A DNA stretch of 64,000 nt from CBDAPX01 sp965198725 (GTDB lineage: Bacteria; Pseudomonadota; Alphaproteobacteria; Rhodobacterales; Rhodobacteraceae), in contig CBDAPX010000001.1 in the NCBI GenBank assembly GCA_965198725.1, forward strand, positions 1,302,001 through 1,366,000. The letters are read 5' to 3'. Of the stretch, positions 10,848-19,365 are shown one piece after another. How positions within the stretch are numbered: position 1 is the stretch's first letter; each line of letters starts with the position of its first letter. The notes under the pieces are model-generated. The model saw only the letters and a program-made list of their open reading frames with translations, was not told the origin of the DNA and ran no database searches. Position numbers and translations under genes: made by a program.

Positions 10848-11538
10848 TATCCTGCTATACACCGCCAACACGATGAACGGGTGGAAACCCCTGATCTTCC
10901 TGCATGAGGGTGAGATCGCGTATGACATGGTGCCGATCAGCTTTTCCAAGAAGGAACAAAAGGCGCCGGACTATCTCAAACTGAACCCCAATGGGCGCAT
11001 CCCGACCATCGTAGACCGCGGCAACAACGATTTTGCGGTGTTCGAAAGCGGCGCGATCCTTTGGTACCTCGCCGAGAAATACGACATGTTTCTCAGCCAT
11101 AACGCCAACGAACGATCCGAAACCCTGCAATGGCTGATGTTCCAGATGGGCGGGATTGGTCCGATGATGGGGCAGGCAATGTTCTTTCAGCGGATCGCCA
11201 AGCCGAATGGGGACGACGTCCCCTACGCGATCAAGCGCTATGTCGATGAAAGCCGCCGTTTGTTGGAGGTGCTAAACATGCGCCTCGAAGGGCGCGAGTG
11301 GTTGGTCGGTGACGCGATGTCGATCGCGGATATGGCGACCTACCCTTGGGCCCGCAGTTATTTCTGGGCGACCGTTTCGGTCGAAGGATTGCCGCATTTG
11401 CAGGCGTGGTTCGACCGGATTGACGCACGGCCCAAAACCCAGGCCGCGTTGCAATTGCCGGAACCAAGACCATCGGCTTTTGGTCAAGGCGATGTAGAAG
11501 CGGCAGCCGCCGCGAACGCGGCGCGGTTTAAGGACTGA
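10834..11538 (+). CDS. Glutathione S-transferase family protein
   Basis: A 234-residue protein with a thioredoxin-like N-terminal half (ILLYTANTMNGWKPLIFLHE, then LNPNGRIPTIVD with the cis-Pro, and ESGAILWYLAEKYD) and an all-helical C-terminal half containing the N-capping motif VGDAMSIADMATYPW. This is the pattern of YfcG/Ure2-like or nu-class bacterial enzymes. The start at 10834 is preferred because the residues before it do not belong to the fold. The gene overlaps the end of the mdaB-like gene. The substrate cannot be told. Confidence 0.85.
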   Translation: MSQPDILLYTANTMNGWKPLIFLHEGEIAYDMVPISFSKKEQKAPDYLKLNPNGRIPTIVDRGNNDFAVFESGAILWYLAEKYDMFLSHNANERSETLQWLMFQMGGIGPMMGQAMFFQRIAKPNGDDVPYAIKRYVDESRRLLEVLNMRLEGREWLVGDAMSIADMATYPWARSYFWATVSVEGLPHLQAWFDRIDARPKTQAALQLPEPRPSAFGQGDVEAAAAANAARFKD

Positions 11539-11679
11539 TTTAGCCGGGGCGGGGAGACCCGCCCGGGTATGCCCCGGGATTTGCCTTTGGGCGATGTCCA
11601 CGCTATCCGCAGTTTTCGAATGCCAAGCATGCCCTGCATGATCCGGCGTGGGCAATCGGCAAACTGGGACGTGATCCGA

Positions 11680-12192
11680 ATGACAACACTCTATATCGAT
11701 GCGGATGCCTGCCCGGTAAAGGCAGAAGCGGAACGGGTGGCAACCCGGTTGCAGGTTCCGATGGTGTTGGTGTGCAATGGCGGGCTGCGGCCGTCGCAAA
11801 ACCCGCTGGTCCGGCTGGTGATCGTGGACGAGGGACCGGATGTGGCCGACCGCTGGATCTCGGATCAATGCGGCACGGGCGATGTTGTCATCACTTCGGA
11901 TGTCCCATTGGCAGATCGCTGTCTGAAGGCTGGTGCACAGGTCGTTCAGCATAATGGAGAGGTCCTGACGCTGGCCAATATCGGCCCCCGTCTCGCCACA
12001 AGAGATCTGATGCAGGACATCCGGGCGTCGAACCCGTTTCACCAAGGCGGTGGGCCCGCGTTTTCCAAGGCGGACCGATCCCGGTTCCTGATGCCCGCCA
12101 TCCTCGTACAGCCGCGCGACCTGATCCTCTGCCGCAGCGCCGTTGTGATAGGCACATGCCCAAAAATCAGTACCGGCCTATGGACAGGATGA
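11680..12192 (+). CDS. YaiI/YqxD (UPF0178, DUF188) family protein
   Basis: The N-terminal 138 residues match the family closely: TLYIDADACPVKAEAERVA at the start, GPDVADRWI in the middle, VVITSDVPLADRCLKAGAQV, and NPFHQGGGPAFSKADRSRFL. The family has a PIN-like nuclease fold with acidic residues at the active site, and its function is unknown. The start at 11680 puts the conserved first strand at the N-terminus. After DRSRFL about 32 residues (MPAILVQPRDLIL onward) do not look like the usual short helical tail, so the last part may be frameshifted or newly acquired. Confidence 0.75.
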   Translation: MTTLYIDADACPVKAEAERVATRLQVPMVLVCNGGLRPSQNPLVRLVIVDEGPDVADRWISDQCGTGDVVITSDVPLADRCLKAGAQVVQHNGEVLTLANIGPRLATRDLMQDIRASNPFHQGGGPAFSKADRSRFLMPAILVQPRDLILCRSAVVIGTCPKISTGLWTG

Positions 12193-12368
12193 GGCCATCC
12201 TGTTAGGAGCGCCCATCGCTGTCGGCCTCGGATTCGTTCTGGGGCCGGTTGTGATTTTAAACCGGGACCTTCGGGGCCCTTCATACATGGCACCTACGGG
12301 GGCCTTTAACATAGCTGGACCAAAGACAAGAACCTAAGGTCTGGCACGCTAAACGGAAGACAGAAAGC

Positions 12369-13211
12369 ATGGCACTTAAGTCGTACAAGCCGACGACGCC
12401 GGGCCAGCGTGGACTGGTGCTGATCGACCGTTCGGAGCTGTGGAAAGGACGTCCGGTCAAATCCCTTACAGAGGGTTTGACCAAATCGGGCGGCCGGAAC
12501 AACACCGGACGTATCACCTCGCGTCGTCGCGGGGGAGGCGCCAAACGCCTTTACCGGATCGTTGACTTTAAACGGAACAAATTTGATGTGGCGGCCACCG
12601 TCGAGCGGATCGAATACGACCCGAACCGGACCGCATTCATCGCGCTGATCACCTATGATGATGGTGAGAAAGCCTATATCCTCGCGCCACAGCGTTTGGC
12701 TGTGGGTGACAAGGTTATCGCCAGCGAAAAAGCCGACATAAAGCCGGGCAACGCAATGCCGTTCTCTGGCATGCCGATCGGTACCATCGTGCACAACATC
12801 GAACTGAAGCCAGGCAAAGGCGGCCAGATCGCCCGCGCGGCAGGCACCTATGCCCAGTTCGTTGGACGTGACGGTGGCTATGCCCAGATCCGCCTGAGCT
12901 CGGGCGAACTGCGCATGGTGCGTCAGGAATGCATGGCCACCGTTGGTGCCGTGTCGAACCCTGACAACTCGAACCAGAACTACGGTAAAGCCGGTCGTAT
13001 GCGCCACAAAGGCATCCGCCCGTCGGTGCGTGGTGTTGTCATGAACCCGATCGACCACCCGCACGGTGGTGGTGAAGGCCGGACATCCGGTGGTCGTCAC
13101 CCGGTGACCCCATGGGGTAAGCCGACCAAGGGTGCGCGGACCCGCAACAAGAACAAAGCGTCCTCGAAGCTGATCATCCGCTCGCGGCACGCCAAGAAGA
13201 AAGGGCGCTAA
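12369..13211 (+). CDS. rplB: 50S ribosomal protein L2
   Basis: A 280-residue L2 of normal length. It has the RGRITSRRRGGGAKRLYR-type N-terminal basic block and the PHGGGEGR segment near residue 222, which includes the conserved His at the peptidyl transferase centre. The start ATG follows GGAAGA. In most relatives rplW lies directly upstream. Here the neighbour is yaiI, so the S10 operon is split before rplB. The 176-bp leader (12193-12368) is GC-rich with several short repeats of CCTTCGGGGCCC type and probably carries the promoter, but no clear -35/-10 pair was recognised. Confidence 0.98.
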   Translation: MALKSYKPTTPGQRGLVLIDRSELWKGRPVKSLTEGLTKSGGRNNTGRITSRRRGGGAKRLYRIVDFKRNKFDVAATVERIEYDPNRTAFIALITYDDGEKAYILAPQRLAVGDKVIASEKADIKPGNAMPFSGMPIGTIVHNIELKPGKGGQIARAAGTYAQFVGRDGGYAQIRLSSGELRMVRQECMATVGAVSNPDNSNQNYGKAGRMRHKGIRPSVRGVVMNPIDHPHGGGEGRTSGGRHPVTPWGKPTKGARTRNKNKASSKLIIRSRHAKKKGR

Positions 13212-13214
13212 GAC

Positions 13215-13493
13215 ATGTCTCGCTCTGTTTGGAAAGGCCCTTTTGTCGACGCTTATGTGTTTAAGAAAGCCGAAGCTGCGCGCGACAGCGGCCGCAATGA
13301 AGTGATCAAGATCTGGTCGCGTCGTTCCACCATCCTGCCCCAGTTCGTGGGTCTGACGTTTGGTGTGTACAACGGTCAGAAACACATCCCTGTCAACGTC
13401 ACGGAAGACATGATCGGTCAGAAGTTCGGTGAGTATTCGCCAACTCGGACCTATTACGGTCACGCCGCGGACAAAAAAGCGAAACGGAAGTAA
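13215..13493 (+). CDS. rpsS: 30S ribosomal protein S19
   Basis: A 92-residue S19 with the typical start SRSVWKGPFVDAYVFKKAE and the conserved IKIWSRRSTILPQFVGLTF and HKLGEFxPTR-type (FGEYSPTRTYYGH) motifs. It binds the 3' domain of 16S rRNA near the A site with S13. Only 3 bases separate it from rplB. Confidence 0.98.
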   Translation: MSRSVWKGPFVDAYVFKKAEAARDSGRNEVIKIWSRRSTILPQFVGLTFGVYNGQKHIPVNVTEDMIGQKFGEYSPTRTYYGHAADKKAKRK

Positions 13494-13496
13494 GTC

Positions 13497-13877
13497 ATGG
13501 GCAAGGAAAAGAACCCCCGCCGCGTGGCCGAAAACGAAGCAATGGCGAAAACCCGCATGCTTCGCACCAGCCCGCAAAAACTGAACCTGGTTGCCGCAAT
13601 GATCCGCGGCAAGAAAGTCGATCGTGCACTGACCGATCTGACCTTCTCGAACAAGCGGATCGCGCAGGACGTGAAGAAATGCCTTCAGTCCGCGATTGCG
13701 AACGCCGAAAACAACCACAACCTGGATGTCGATGAACTGATCGTGGCAGAAGCCTATGTCGGTAAGAACCTGACCATGAAGCGCGGTCGCCCGCGGGCAC
13801 GTGGCCGGTTCGGCAAGATCATCAAGCCGTTTTCCGAGCTGACCATCAAGGTTCGCCAAGTTGAGGAGCAAGCATAA
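13497..13877 (+). CDS. rplV: 50S ribosomal protein L22
   Basis: A 126-residue L22 with the KLNLVAAMIRGKKVDRAL helix and the C-terminal beta-hairpin RGRPRARGRFGKI, which lines the peptide exit tunnel. The TAA stop overlaps the rpsC start codon by one base, indicating translational coupling. Confidence 0.98.
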   Translation: MGKEKNPRRVAENEAMAKTRMLRTSPQKLNLVAAMIRGKKVDRALTDLTFSNKRIAQDVKKCLQSAIANAENNHNLDVDELIVAEAYVGKNLTMKRGRPRARGRFGKIIKPFSELTIKVRQVEEQA

Positions 13878-14587
13878 TGGGTCAGAAGGTTAACCCGATC
13901 GGTATGCGTCTCCAGGTGAACCGCACCTGGGACAGCCGCTGGTACGCAGACACCAAGGATTATGGTGACCTGCTGCTCGAGGATCTGAAAATCCGCGAGT
14001 TCATCAAGGAAGAGTGCAAACAGGCCGGCGTGGCCCGTGTGATCATTGAACGTCCGCACAAAAAGTGCCGCGTAACGATCCACACCGCGCGTCCGGGCGT
14101 CATCATCGGCAAGAAAGGTGCAGACATCGAAGTGCTGCGCAAGAAGCTGGCCAAGATGACGGACAGCGAACTGCACCTCAACATCGTCGAAGTGCGTAAG
14201 CCTGAGCTTGACGCACAGCTGGTCGCCGAGTCGATCGCACAACAGCTGGAACGTCGTGTGTCGTTCCGTCGTGCGATGAAGCGGGGCGTTCAGAACGCGA
14301 TGCGCATGGGCGCCCTGGGTATCCGGGTGAACGTTGCGGGTCGTCTGGGCGGTGCAGAGATTGCACGGACCGAATGGTACCGCGAAGGCCGCGTGCCTTT
14401 GCACACCCTGCGTGCCGACATCGATTACGCAAGTGCCGAAGCGATGACACCTTACGGAATCATCGGGATCAAAGTCTGGATCTTCAAAGGTGAGATCATG
14501 GAACACGATCCGTCGGCGCGTGACCGTAAAGCACAAGAACTCCAAGACGGCCCTGCACCCCGTGGTGCTGGTGGCGGTCGTCGCTAA
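13877..14587 (+). CDS. rpsC: 30S ribosomal protein S3
   Basis: A 236-residue S3. The KH domain is clear (RPGVIIGKKGADIEVLR, residues about 75-92), as is the C-terminal domain with NVAGRLGGAEIAR. It forms part of the mRNA entry site. Start and stop are coupled to rplV and closely followed by rplP. Confidence 0.98.
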   Translation: MGQKVNPIGMRLQVNRTWDSRWYADTKDYGDLLLEDLKIREFIKEECKQAGVARVIIERPHKKCRVTIHTARPGVIIGKKGADIEVLRKKLAKMTDSELHLNIVEVRKPELDAQLVAESIAQQLERRVSFRRAMKRGVQNAMRMGALGIRVNVAGRLGGAEIARTEWYREGRVPLHTLRADIDYASAEAMTPYGIIGIKVWIFKGEIMEHDPSARDRKAQELQDGPAPRGAGGGRR

Positions 14588-14599
14588 GGAGAGTGAAAG

Positions 14600-15013
14600 A
14601 TGCTTCAACCAAAACGTACAAAATTCCGCAAAATGCACAAAGGCCGGATCAAAGGCCTGGCAAAAGGCGGATCTGACCTGAACTTTGGCACCTATGGCCT
14701 GAAAGCGATCGAGCCAGAGCGGATCACCGCCCGTCAGATCGAAGCAGCCCGTCGTGCCATGACCCGCCACATAAAACGGCAAGGTCGCGTCTGGATCCGG
14801 ATCTTCCCGGACGTTCCAGTGACGGCCAAGCCGATTGAAGTGCGGATGGGTAAAGGTAAAGGCTCTGTCGACCGTTGGACCGCAAAGGTCAAACCAGGTC
14901 GCGTGATGTTCGAGATCGACGGTGTCAACGAAGACATCGCGCGCGAGGCCCTGCGTCTGGCAGCGATGAAACTGCCGATCAAGACCCGCGTCGTGGTTCG
15001 CGAAGACTGGTAA
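14600..15013 (+). CDS. rplP: 50S ribosomal protein L16
   Basis: A 137-residue L16 with MLQPKRTKFRKMHKGRIKG at the start and VWIRIFPDVPVTAKP and MGKGKGSVDRW in the middle. It sits at the A-site side of the large subunit. It is followed not by rpmC, as in the standard S10 operon, but by two hairpins, the second with a T run, so transcription of this block probably ends here. Confidence 0.98.
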   Translation: MLQPKRTKFRKMHKGRIKGLAKGGSDLNFGTYGLKAIEPERITARQIEAARRAMTRHIKRQGRVWIRIFPDVPVTAKPIEVRMGKGKGSVDRWTAKVKPGRVMFEIDGVNEDIAREALRLAAMKLPIKTRVVVREDW

Positions 15014-15021
15014 GAATAGCC

Positions 15022-15040
15022 GGTGGGCAATCTGCCCACC
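15022..15040 (+). promoter_or_regulatory. RNA hairpin after rplP
   Basis: A perfect 8-bp stem GGTGGGCA/TGCCCACC with a 3-base loop, 8 bases after the rplP stop. There is no T run. The same stem occurs after rplR (26815-26835). It may protect the 3' end of the rplP message or pause polymerase. Confidence 0.6.
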
Positions 15041-15053
15041 TGACGGCTTATGA

Positions 15054-15083
15054 CCCCCGGCGCGAAAGCGGCGGGGGTTTTTT
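15054..15083 (+). terminator. Rho-independent terminator of the rplB-rplP block
   Basis: A 10-bp stem with one G-G mismatch and a GAAA loop (15054-15077) followed by six T. It lies 40 bases after rplP and separates it from the accessory island. Confidence 0.85.
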
Positions 15084-15141
15084 GTTGCGTGCTGCCTCCC
15101 CACGCCTAGGCTGGGCCTCGTGGCAAAATGGGGGATTCCCG

Positions 15142-15993
15142 GTGACAGACATTTCCGTCTTGGGCCTTGGCTTAATGGGTGCGGCGTTGGCACAGGCGCT
15201 GATCAAGGCAGGTCATAGCGTGACCGTTTGGAACCGCACACAATCCCGCATGACCCCGTTGGTCGAAGCGGGCGCGCGCCCTGCATCGGATGTGGCAGAC
15301 CTTGTGCGGTCCAGCAGCGTGCTTTTGGTCTGTATCAACGACTACGACACAACCGAAACCGTTTTGGGGGCGGATGATGTTGCCGAGTTGCTGGACCAGC
15401 GCACTTTCATTCAATGCAGCAGCGGCACACCCAAAGAAGCCGAAATGGCGGAACAACGTATGGTCGCCCGAGGGGCGCAGTACATCGACGGTGCCATTTT
15501 GGCGAGCCCGCCGAGCATTGGAACCGAACACGCAACACTTTTGTTTTCTGGAAATGCGACGGCTTTTGACACGCATTCGGCAATGTTGAACGCGCTGGGC
15601 GGCACGGTCCGCTTTGTCGGGACCAAACCCGGACAAGCGTCCGCGCTGGATTTGTCTTGGTTGACCATTTTGTATGGTCGTTTCATCGGAGCGGTACACG
15701 CGTCGATGATGTGTGAAGCGGAAGGTGTCGCGCTTGATGACCTGATCGCATTGGTGCCGGAAGACCCGCATTTGTAACGCAACCTCGCATTGGTTCGCGA
15801 TCAGCAGTTTGACGAATATTCCGCCTCACTTCGCGTCTGGGGCGAAGCATTGGAAAAAGTTCAAAAGCAGGGCCGGGATGCTGGGATCAACACCGTGTTT
15901 CCAGATGCCTTTGCAAAGATGTTCCAAGCGGCTCTCGATGAGGGGTATGGTGAGGCTCATATCATGGCCTTGGTCAAAGCTTTGAAACGCTAG
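15142..15993 (+). pseudogene. Imine reductase-like NAD(P)-binding dehydrogenase, broken by in-frame TAA
   Basis: A GTG start (15142) opens VTDISVLGLGLMGAALAQAL, a Rossmann GLGLMG motif. Then come VWNRTQSRM, LVCINDYDTTE, SSGTPKEAEMAEQ, YIDGAILASPPSIGTEHATLLFSG and the long helix KPGQASALDLSWLTILYG, the order seen in bacterial NADPH-dependent imine reductases and related beta-hydroxyacid-dehydrogenase-type enzymes. TAA at 15775-15777 follows EDPHL. The same frame continues as RNLALVRDQQFDEYSASLRVWGEALEKV to a natural TAG at 15991, completing the dimer-forming C-terminal helices. Without readthrough, about 72 C-terminal residues that form part of the dimer interface would be lost. It lies alone between the rplP terminator and the interrupted oxygenase gene. 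Confidence 0.75.
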
Positions 15994-16737
15994 CCGCCAG
16001 TCGTGTCACTAGAACGGTGTCGAGGCATGGGGCAAAGGCGCGCTGGACGCTGCATTCCAATTTGCCGTTTTACGCGGAAGGGTTTATCGCCCTGCTCAAA
16101 CCATTCCTGAAAAGGGTCAAACGATGACCGAAATTGAAAGCCTCTTTGTCACGCGCCTTTACCGTGCGGCGTTGTCAGATGGAAAGATCGACGCGGCTGA
16201 GCTGGAAGCGTCCTGTTACGCCATTGCCGAGGATGATGAGGCTGGGCAGGAATGGTGCGAAGAGAACGGATATCCCGGCTACACCTCATATGCCTCTTTG
16301 ACCGACTTGCCCTGGCGGTTCCCGATCTTTGCCGAAGTGGTCAAGGCCTTGGACGCGCATGTGGCTTCTTTTGCCGAAGATCTGGAGTTTGATCTGGATG
16401 GTCGGGCGTTGAAGCTGGAAGACATCTGGATCAACATCCTTCCCGAAGGCGGCATTCACACCAGCCACATCCACCCGCACTCCGTAATAAGCGGCACGAC
16501 CTATGTGGCCATGCCTGACGGGGCCAGCGCCTTGAAACTGGAAGACCCACGCCACGCGATGATGATGGCCGCCCCCGCGCGTGTCAAAGCCGCGCGTCGG
16601 GAATTGCAACCCTTTGTCTACGTCGCGCCCAAAGTGGGTGACGTCCTGCTTTGGGAAAGCTGGTTGCGACACGAGGTCCCGATGAACATTGAAGCGCCCC
16701 TTGTTTGCCGGAGACCCAGAAGTAAGGATACTGGGTC

Positions 16738-17070
16738 ATGGGAAAGACAAAGAACGGAACACGTTATCCAGAGGAATTGCGCGCACGAGCGGTGCGGATG
16801 GTCTTGGATCACGAGAGCGAATACACGAGCAGATCGGCAGCACTTTTGTCGATCTCTCAGAAGGTTGGGTGCAGCAGAGACAGCCTTCGTATCTGGGTCA
16901 AGCAACACGAGGCGGATACCGGCAAACGCGATGGCGTGACCTCTGCAGAGCGGGATCGCATCAAAGAACTTGAGCGCGAGAACCGGCAGTTGCGTCAGGC
17001 AAATGAGATCCTGAAGAAGGCATCTGCTTATTTTGCTCAGGCGGAGCTCGACCGCCCATTCCGCAAATGA
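16738..17070 (+). CDS. IS3-family transposase OrfA (helix-turn-helix)
   Basis: A 110-residue protein. Residues 1-60 form the IS3/IS911-type helix-turn-helix (RYPEELRARAVRMVLDH, then QKVGCSRDSLRIWVKQHE). Residues 75-100 form a leucine-zipper coiled coil (RIKELERENRQLRQANEILKKASAYFAQAELD). Its stop TGA overlaps the orfB start as ATGA. In this family OrfA acts in DNA binding and is fused to OrfB by programmed -1 frameshifting to make the active transposase. Confidence 0.92.
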   Translation: MGKTKNGTRYPEELRARAVRMVLDHESEYTSRSAALLSISQKVGCSRDSLRIWVKQHEADTGKRDGVTSAERDRIKELERENRQLRQANEILKKASAYFAQAELDRPFRK

Positions 17071-17966
17071 TTGCCTTCATCAAGGATCATCGTGGGGCGC
17101 ATGGGGTCGAGCCGATCTGAAGAGTTCTCCAGATTGCCCCTTCGACGTTCTATAAACGCATTGCCATCGAGCGTGATCCCGACCGTGCCTCGGACCGGGC
17201 CAAGCGGGATGAGTTTCTGCGCAAAACGATGAAGGATGTTTGGGAGAAGAACCGTTCTGTCTATGGCGCACGCAAACTATGGCACGCGATGAAGCGCGAG
17301 AAGATTGATATTGCTCGCTGCACTGTAGAACGGTTGATGCGCCAGCTTAGCATTCAAGGCGTCCGGCGCGGAAAGAAGGTCAAAACCACCTGTGGTCAAC
17401 CTGCGGATCAATGCCCGCTGGACAAGGTCAATCGCCAGTTCAGGGCTTCAATGCCGAACGAACTGTGGGTGTCCGACTTTACGTTCGTCTCGACCTGGCG
17501 CGGGTTCGTCTATGTGGCGTTCGTCATTGATACCTTCGCGAACCGGATTGTGGGCTGGAAGGCATCAACAACGCAGGACACGCAGTTTGTCTTAGATGCG
17601 CTTGAACAGGCGATCCACGCACGCAGACCCGCTGAGAAACTGATCCATCATTCAGATCGCGGCAGCCAATACGTGTCGATCAAGTACACAGAACGGTTGG
17701 CCGATGCTGGGCTGGAGCCATCCGTCGGCAGCGTTGGTGACAGCTATGACAATGCACTGGCTGAGACGATCATCGGCCTCTTCAAAACCGAAGTCATCAA
17801 TCAACTAGGTCCGTGGAAGTCCAAGGATCAGGTCGAATGGGAAACCCTGCTATGGGTGGACTGGTTCAACAAAGAGCGCCTGCTTGAACCACTCGGGTAC
17901 ATCACGCCAATCGAAGCCGAGGAGAGATACGAAGAAGCCTTGAAGTCAGACAAAATCGCAGCTTGA
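17067..17966 (+). pseudogene. IS3-family transposase OrfB (DDE integrase), in-frame TGA at codon 18
   Basis: The frame starts at the ATG overlapping the orfA stop (MIAFIKDHRGAHGVEPI). TGA at 17118-17120 interrupts it. It then continues RVLQIAPSTFYKRIAIERD and the full integrase core: first Asp in WVSDFTFV, second Asp in HHSDRGSQY, Glu in NALAETIIGLFKTE. Relatives usually have Cys at the TGA position (EPICRVL), so one base change explains it. The next ATG is at 17229 and would give 245 residues with the catalytic triad but without the N-terminal HTH_21-like segment. Unless the stop is bypassed the element cannot make the normal fused transposase and is likely immobile by itself. Confidence 0.82.
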
Positions 17967-18183
17967 AATACGAACTCAATAGTCTCCGCCAAAACTGGGG
18001 CGGTTCACATGTCAGAAGACGACCGGATCAGTGTCAGTTTCAATTACAGTTGGGCGTAGTCATAGCTAAATGCGCAGCAGCGGCCGTTTGTTGATGATCA
18101 CGGGGCGCCAGCCTTCACATTGCCATTCAAAGCCATTCAAAAAATCGGAATTGAGCATTTGCGCCATGCGCCCTAAACGCCGC

Positions 18184-19071
18184 TTAACTGTCGACGGCCT
18201 GTGCCTTTTCCAGAAATTCGATCAGTCTTCGTGTCAGATTTTTCTGCCGACCGATGTCTGGCCAAACAACGTAAATGCCTAGGTCGGGCGGTGACCATTG
18301 CGGAAGAACTTCGACCAACTGACCATTTGAAATCTCAATATCCGTCTCACTGTCAGGCAAATGTTGAATTCCGATGCCTTCCAGAACCGCAGCTTTCGCC
18401 GCTGAAGCCGAATGCACTTCAAGCCGTACGTTCTCGGGCTGAAAACTGACTTGTTCTCCATTGCGTACAAGCGTCACCGTATTCGGCAGCATCGCCATTG
18501 AAATAAAGTCACAGCTTTGCAGATCGCTCAGCGTTTGTATTGGTGGTCGTTTCAGCAGATAGCTGGGGCTTGCGACAAGTTTCCGACCAAAAGTGCCAAT
18601 GCGTTTGCTCTTCAATGCGCTATCACGCAACACACCAAGCCTGATCGCCAAGTCGAACCCTTCTTTCACCAAATCAACTTGGTGATCGCTGTTGTTTATC
18701 GAAACTGCGACCATGGGATGCTCGCTTGCGAAACGCAGAATTGCGCGGTTCAGGGGGCTGCGGTCGCCGAAGGCGGGGAGCGTTACCCGAAGCGCACCGG
18801 TGAGGTGATCGCTTGTTGCGGCCAAGATATCCAGCGCCTCTTTTGCTGCGTTCACCATAGCGAGGGCGGAGGGCAGGATAGCCTTTCCTTCTGGCGTCAG
18901 TGACAAAGATCGGGTTGAGCGAAAGAAAAGCGATGCGCCGACTTTTGCCTCTAGTTTTGACACGTGGTGGCTGATGACAGATGTCGACAGTTTGAGGCGT
19001 CGTCCCGCTGCGCTGAAGCTTCCGGTTTCGTGAACAGCGGCAAAAACCGCAAGAGAACGATACTCATCCAT
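18184..19071 (-). CDS. LysR-family transcriptional regulator
   Basis: A 295-residue regulator with the LysR winged helix-turn-helix at residues 1-60 (YRSLAVFAAVHETGSFSAAGRRLK, then ISHHVSKLEAKVGASLFFRSTR) and a periplasmic-binding-like effector domain after it. It is divergent from the SnoaL-like gene at 19366 with a 294-bp intergenic region that holds a clear inverted repeat, so that pair of genes is its probable target. The effector is unknown. Confidence 0.9.
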   Translation of the reverse strand: MDEYRSLAVFAAVHETGSFSAAGRRLKLSTSVISHHVSKLEAKVGASLFFRSTRSLSLTPEGKAILPSALAMVNAAKEALDILAATSDHLTGALRVTLPAFGDRSPLNRAILRFASEHPMVAVSINNSDHQVDLVKEGFDLAIRLGVLRDSALKSKRIGTFGRKLVASPSYLLKRPPIQTLSDLQSCDFISMAMLPNTVTLVRNGEQVSFQPENVRLEVHSASAAKAAVLEGIGIQHLPDSETDIEISNGQLVEVLPQWSPPDLGIYVVWPDIGRQKNLTRRLIEFLEKAQAVDS

Positions 19072-19093
19072 CTTTCTATTCTATCGAACATTG

Positions 19094-19112
19094 ATCCCAA
19101 CACAATTGGGAT
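19094..19112. promoter_or_regulatory. Inverted repeat, probable LysR-regulator operator
   Basis: ATCCCAACACAATTGGGAT: two perfect 7-bp arms around a 5-base spacer, 23 bases upstream of the lysR start codon. Size, position and divergent gene arrangement fit an autoregulatory LysR binding site. Confidence 0.55.
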
Positions 19113-19365
19113 AATCAAACGATCGGAAGTTCGCTAAATCTACGTTCCGTAATGAGTAAACATGATGACACACAGCAAACTGTATTCACACAGGCCGAGA
19201 GCGTTTCAGTACCTGCTGCGACAGGTCAGTTCGCCAGACAGCAAAACGCCTCTTATGTTCACGCCCAATGCTGTCCGGCGTGAACGATTTGCTCATTCCA
19301 CGCTCTGAAAAACCCAAGTTTCAAACAGCAGCGCTTTGCTTAACCCCAACGGTTGGAGTACATTG

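Larger units (their letters stand above)
16690..18007 (+). mobile_element. IS3-family insertion sequence, complete, 1318 bp
   Basis: Imperfect terminal inverted repeats of 26 bp lie at 16690-16715 and 17982-18007. They start TGAA and end CGGAGAC, with 21 of 26 positions matching. They are flanked by a 3-bp target duplication CAT (16687-16689 and 18008-18010). Two overlapping reading frames encode a helix-turn-helix protein and a DDE transposase, the IS3 layout. The clean target duplication and the perfectly restorable host gene point to a recent insertion. Confidence 0.93.
16124..18059 (+). pseudogene. 2OG-Fe(II) oxygenase-like gene (TIGR02466 type) interrupted by an IS3 element
   Basis: Residues 1-189 run from MTEIESLFVTRLYRAAL through PLDVHIHPHS-like INILPEGGIHTSHIHPHSVISGTTYVAMP (the iron-binding His motif and double-stranded beta-helix core) to LLWESWLRHEVPMN. 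The IS begins at 16690. After the IS right end, SEDDRISVSFNYSWA and TAG follow at 18057-18059. Removing the IS and one copy of the 3-bp repeat CAT restores VPMNMSEDDRISVSFNYSWA exactly. The uninterrupted gene would encode 204 residues, normal for this family of small putative dioxygenases of unknown substrate. The insertion removes only the last 15 residues, including the RxS motif that binds 2-oxoglutarate in this fold, so the product is probably inactive. Confidence 0.85.

Noticed and set aside
12306..13871. Long open frame of about 520 codons on the minus strand opposite rplB-rplV
   Set aside because: It is fully antisense to three certain ribosomal protein genes. Its His/Arg/Asp-rich composition is typical of a high-GC shadow frame, with no homology recognised.
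13754..15193. Long open frame of about 480 codons on the minus strand opposite rpsC-rplP
   Set aside because: Antisense shadow of rpsC and rplP created by codon bias; no domain or start signal.
17118..17120. Selenocysteine insertion at the IS OrfB TGA
   Set aside because: Relatives do have Cys here, but transposases are not selenoproteins and no SECIS-like hairpin was recognised just 3' of the codon.
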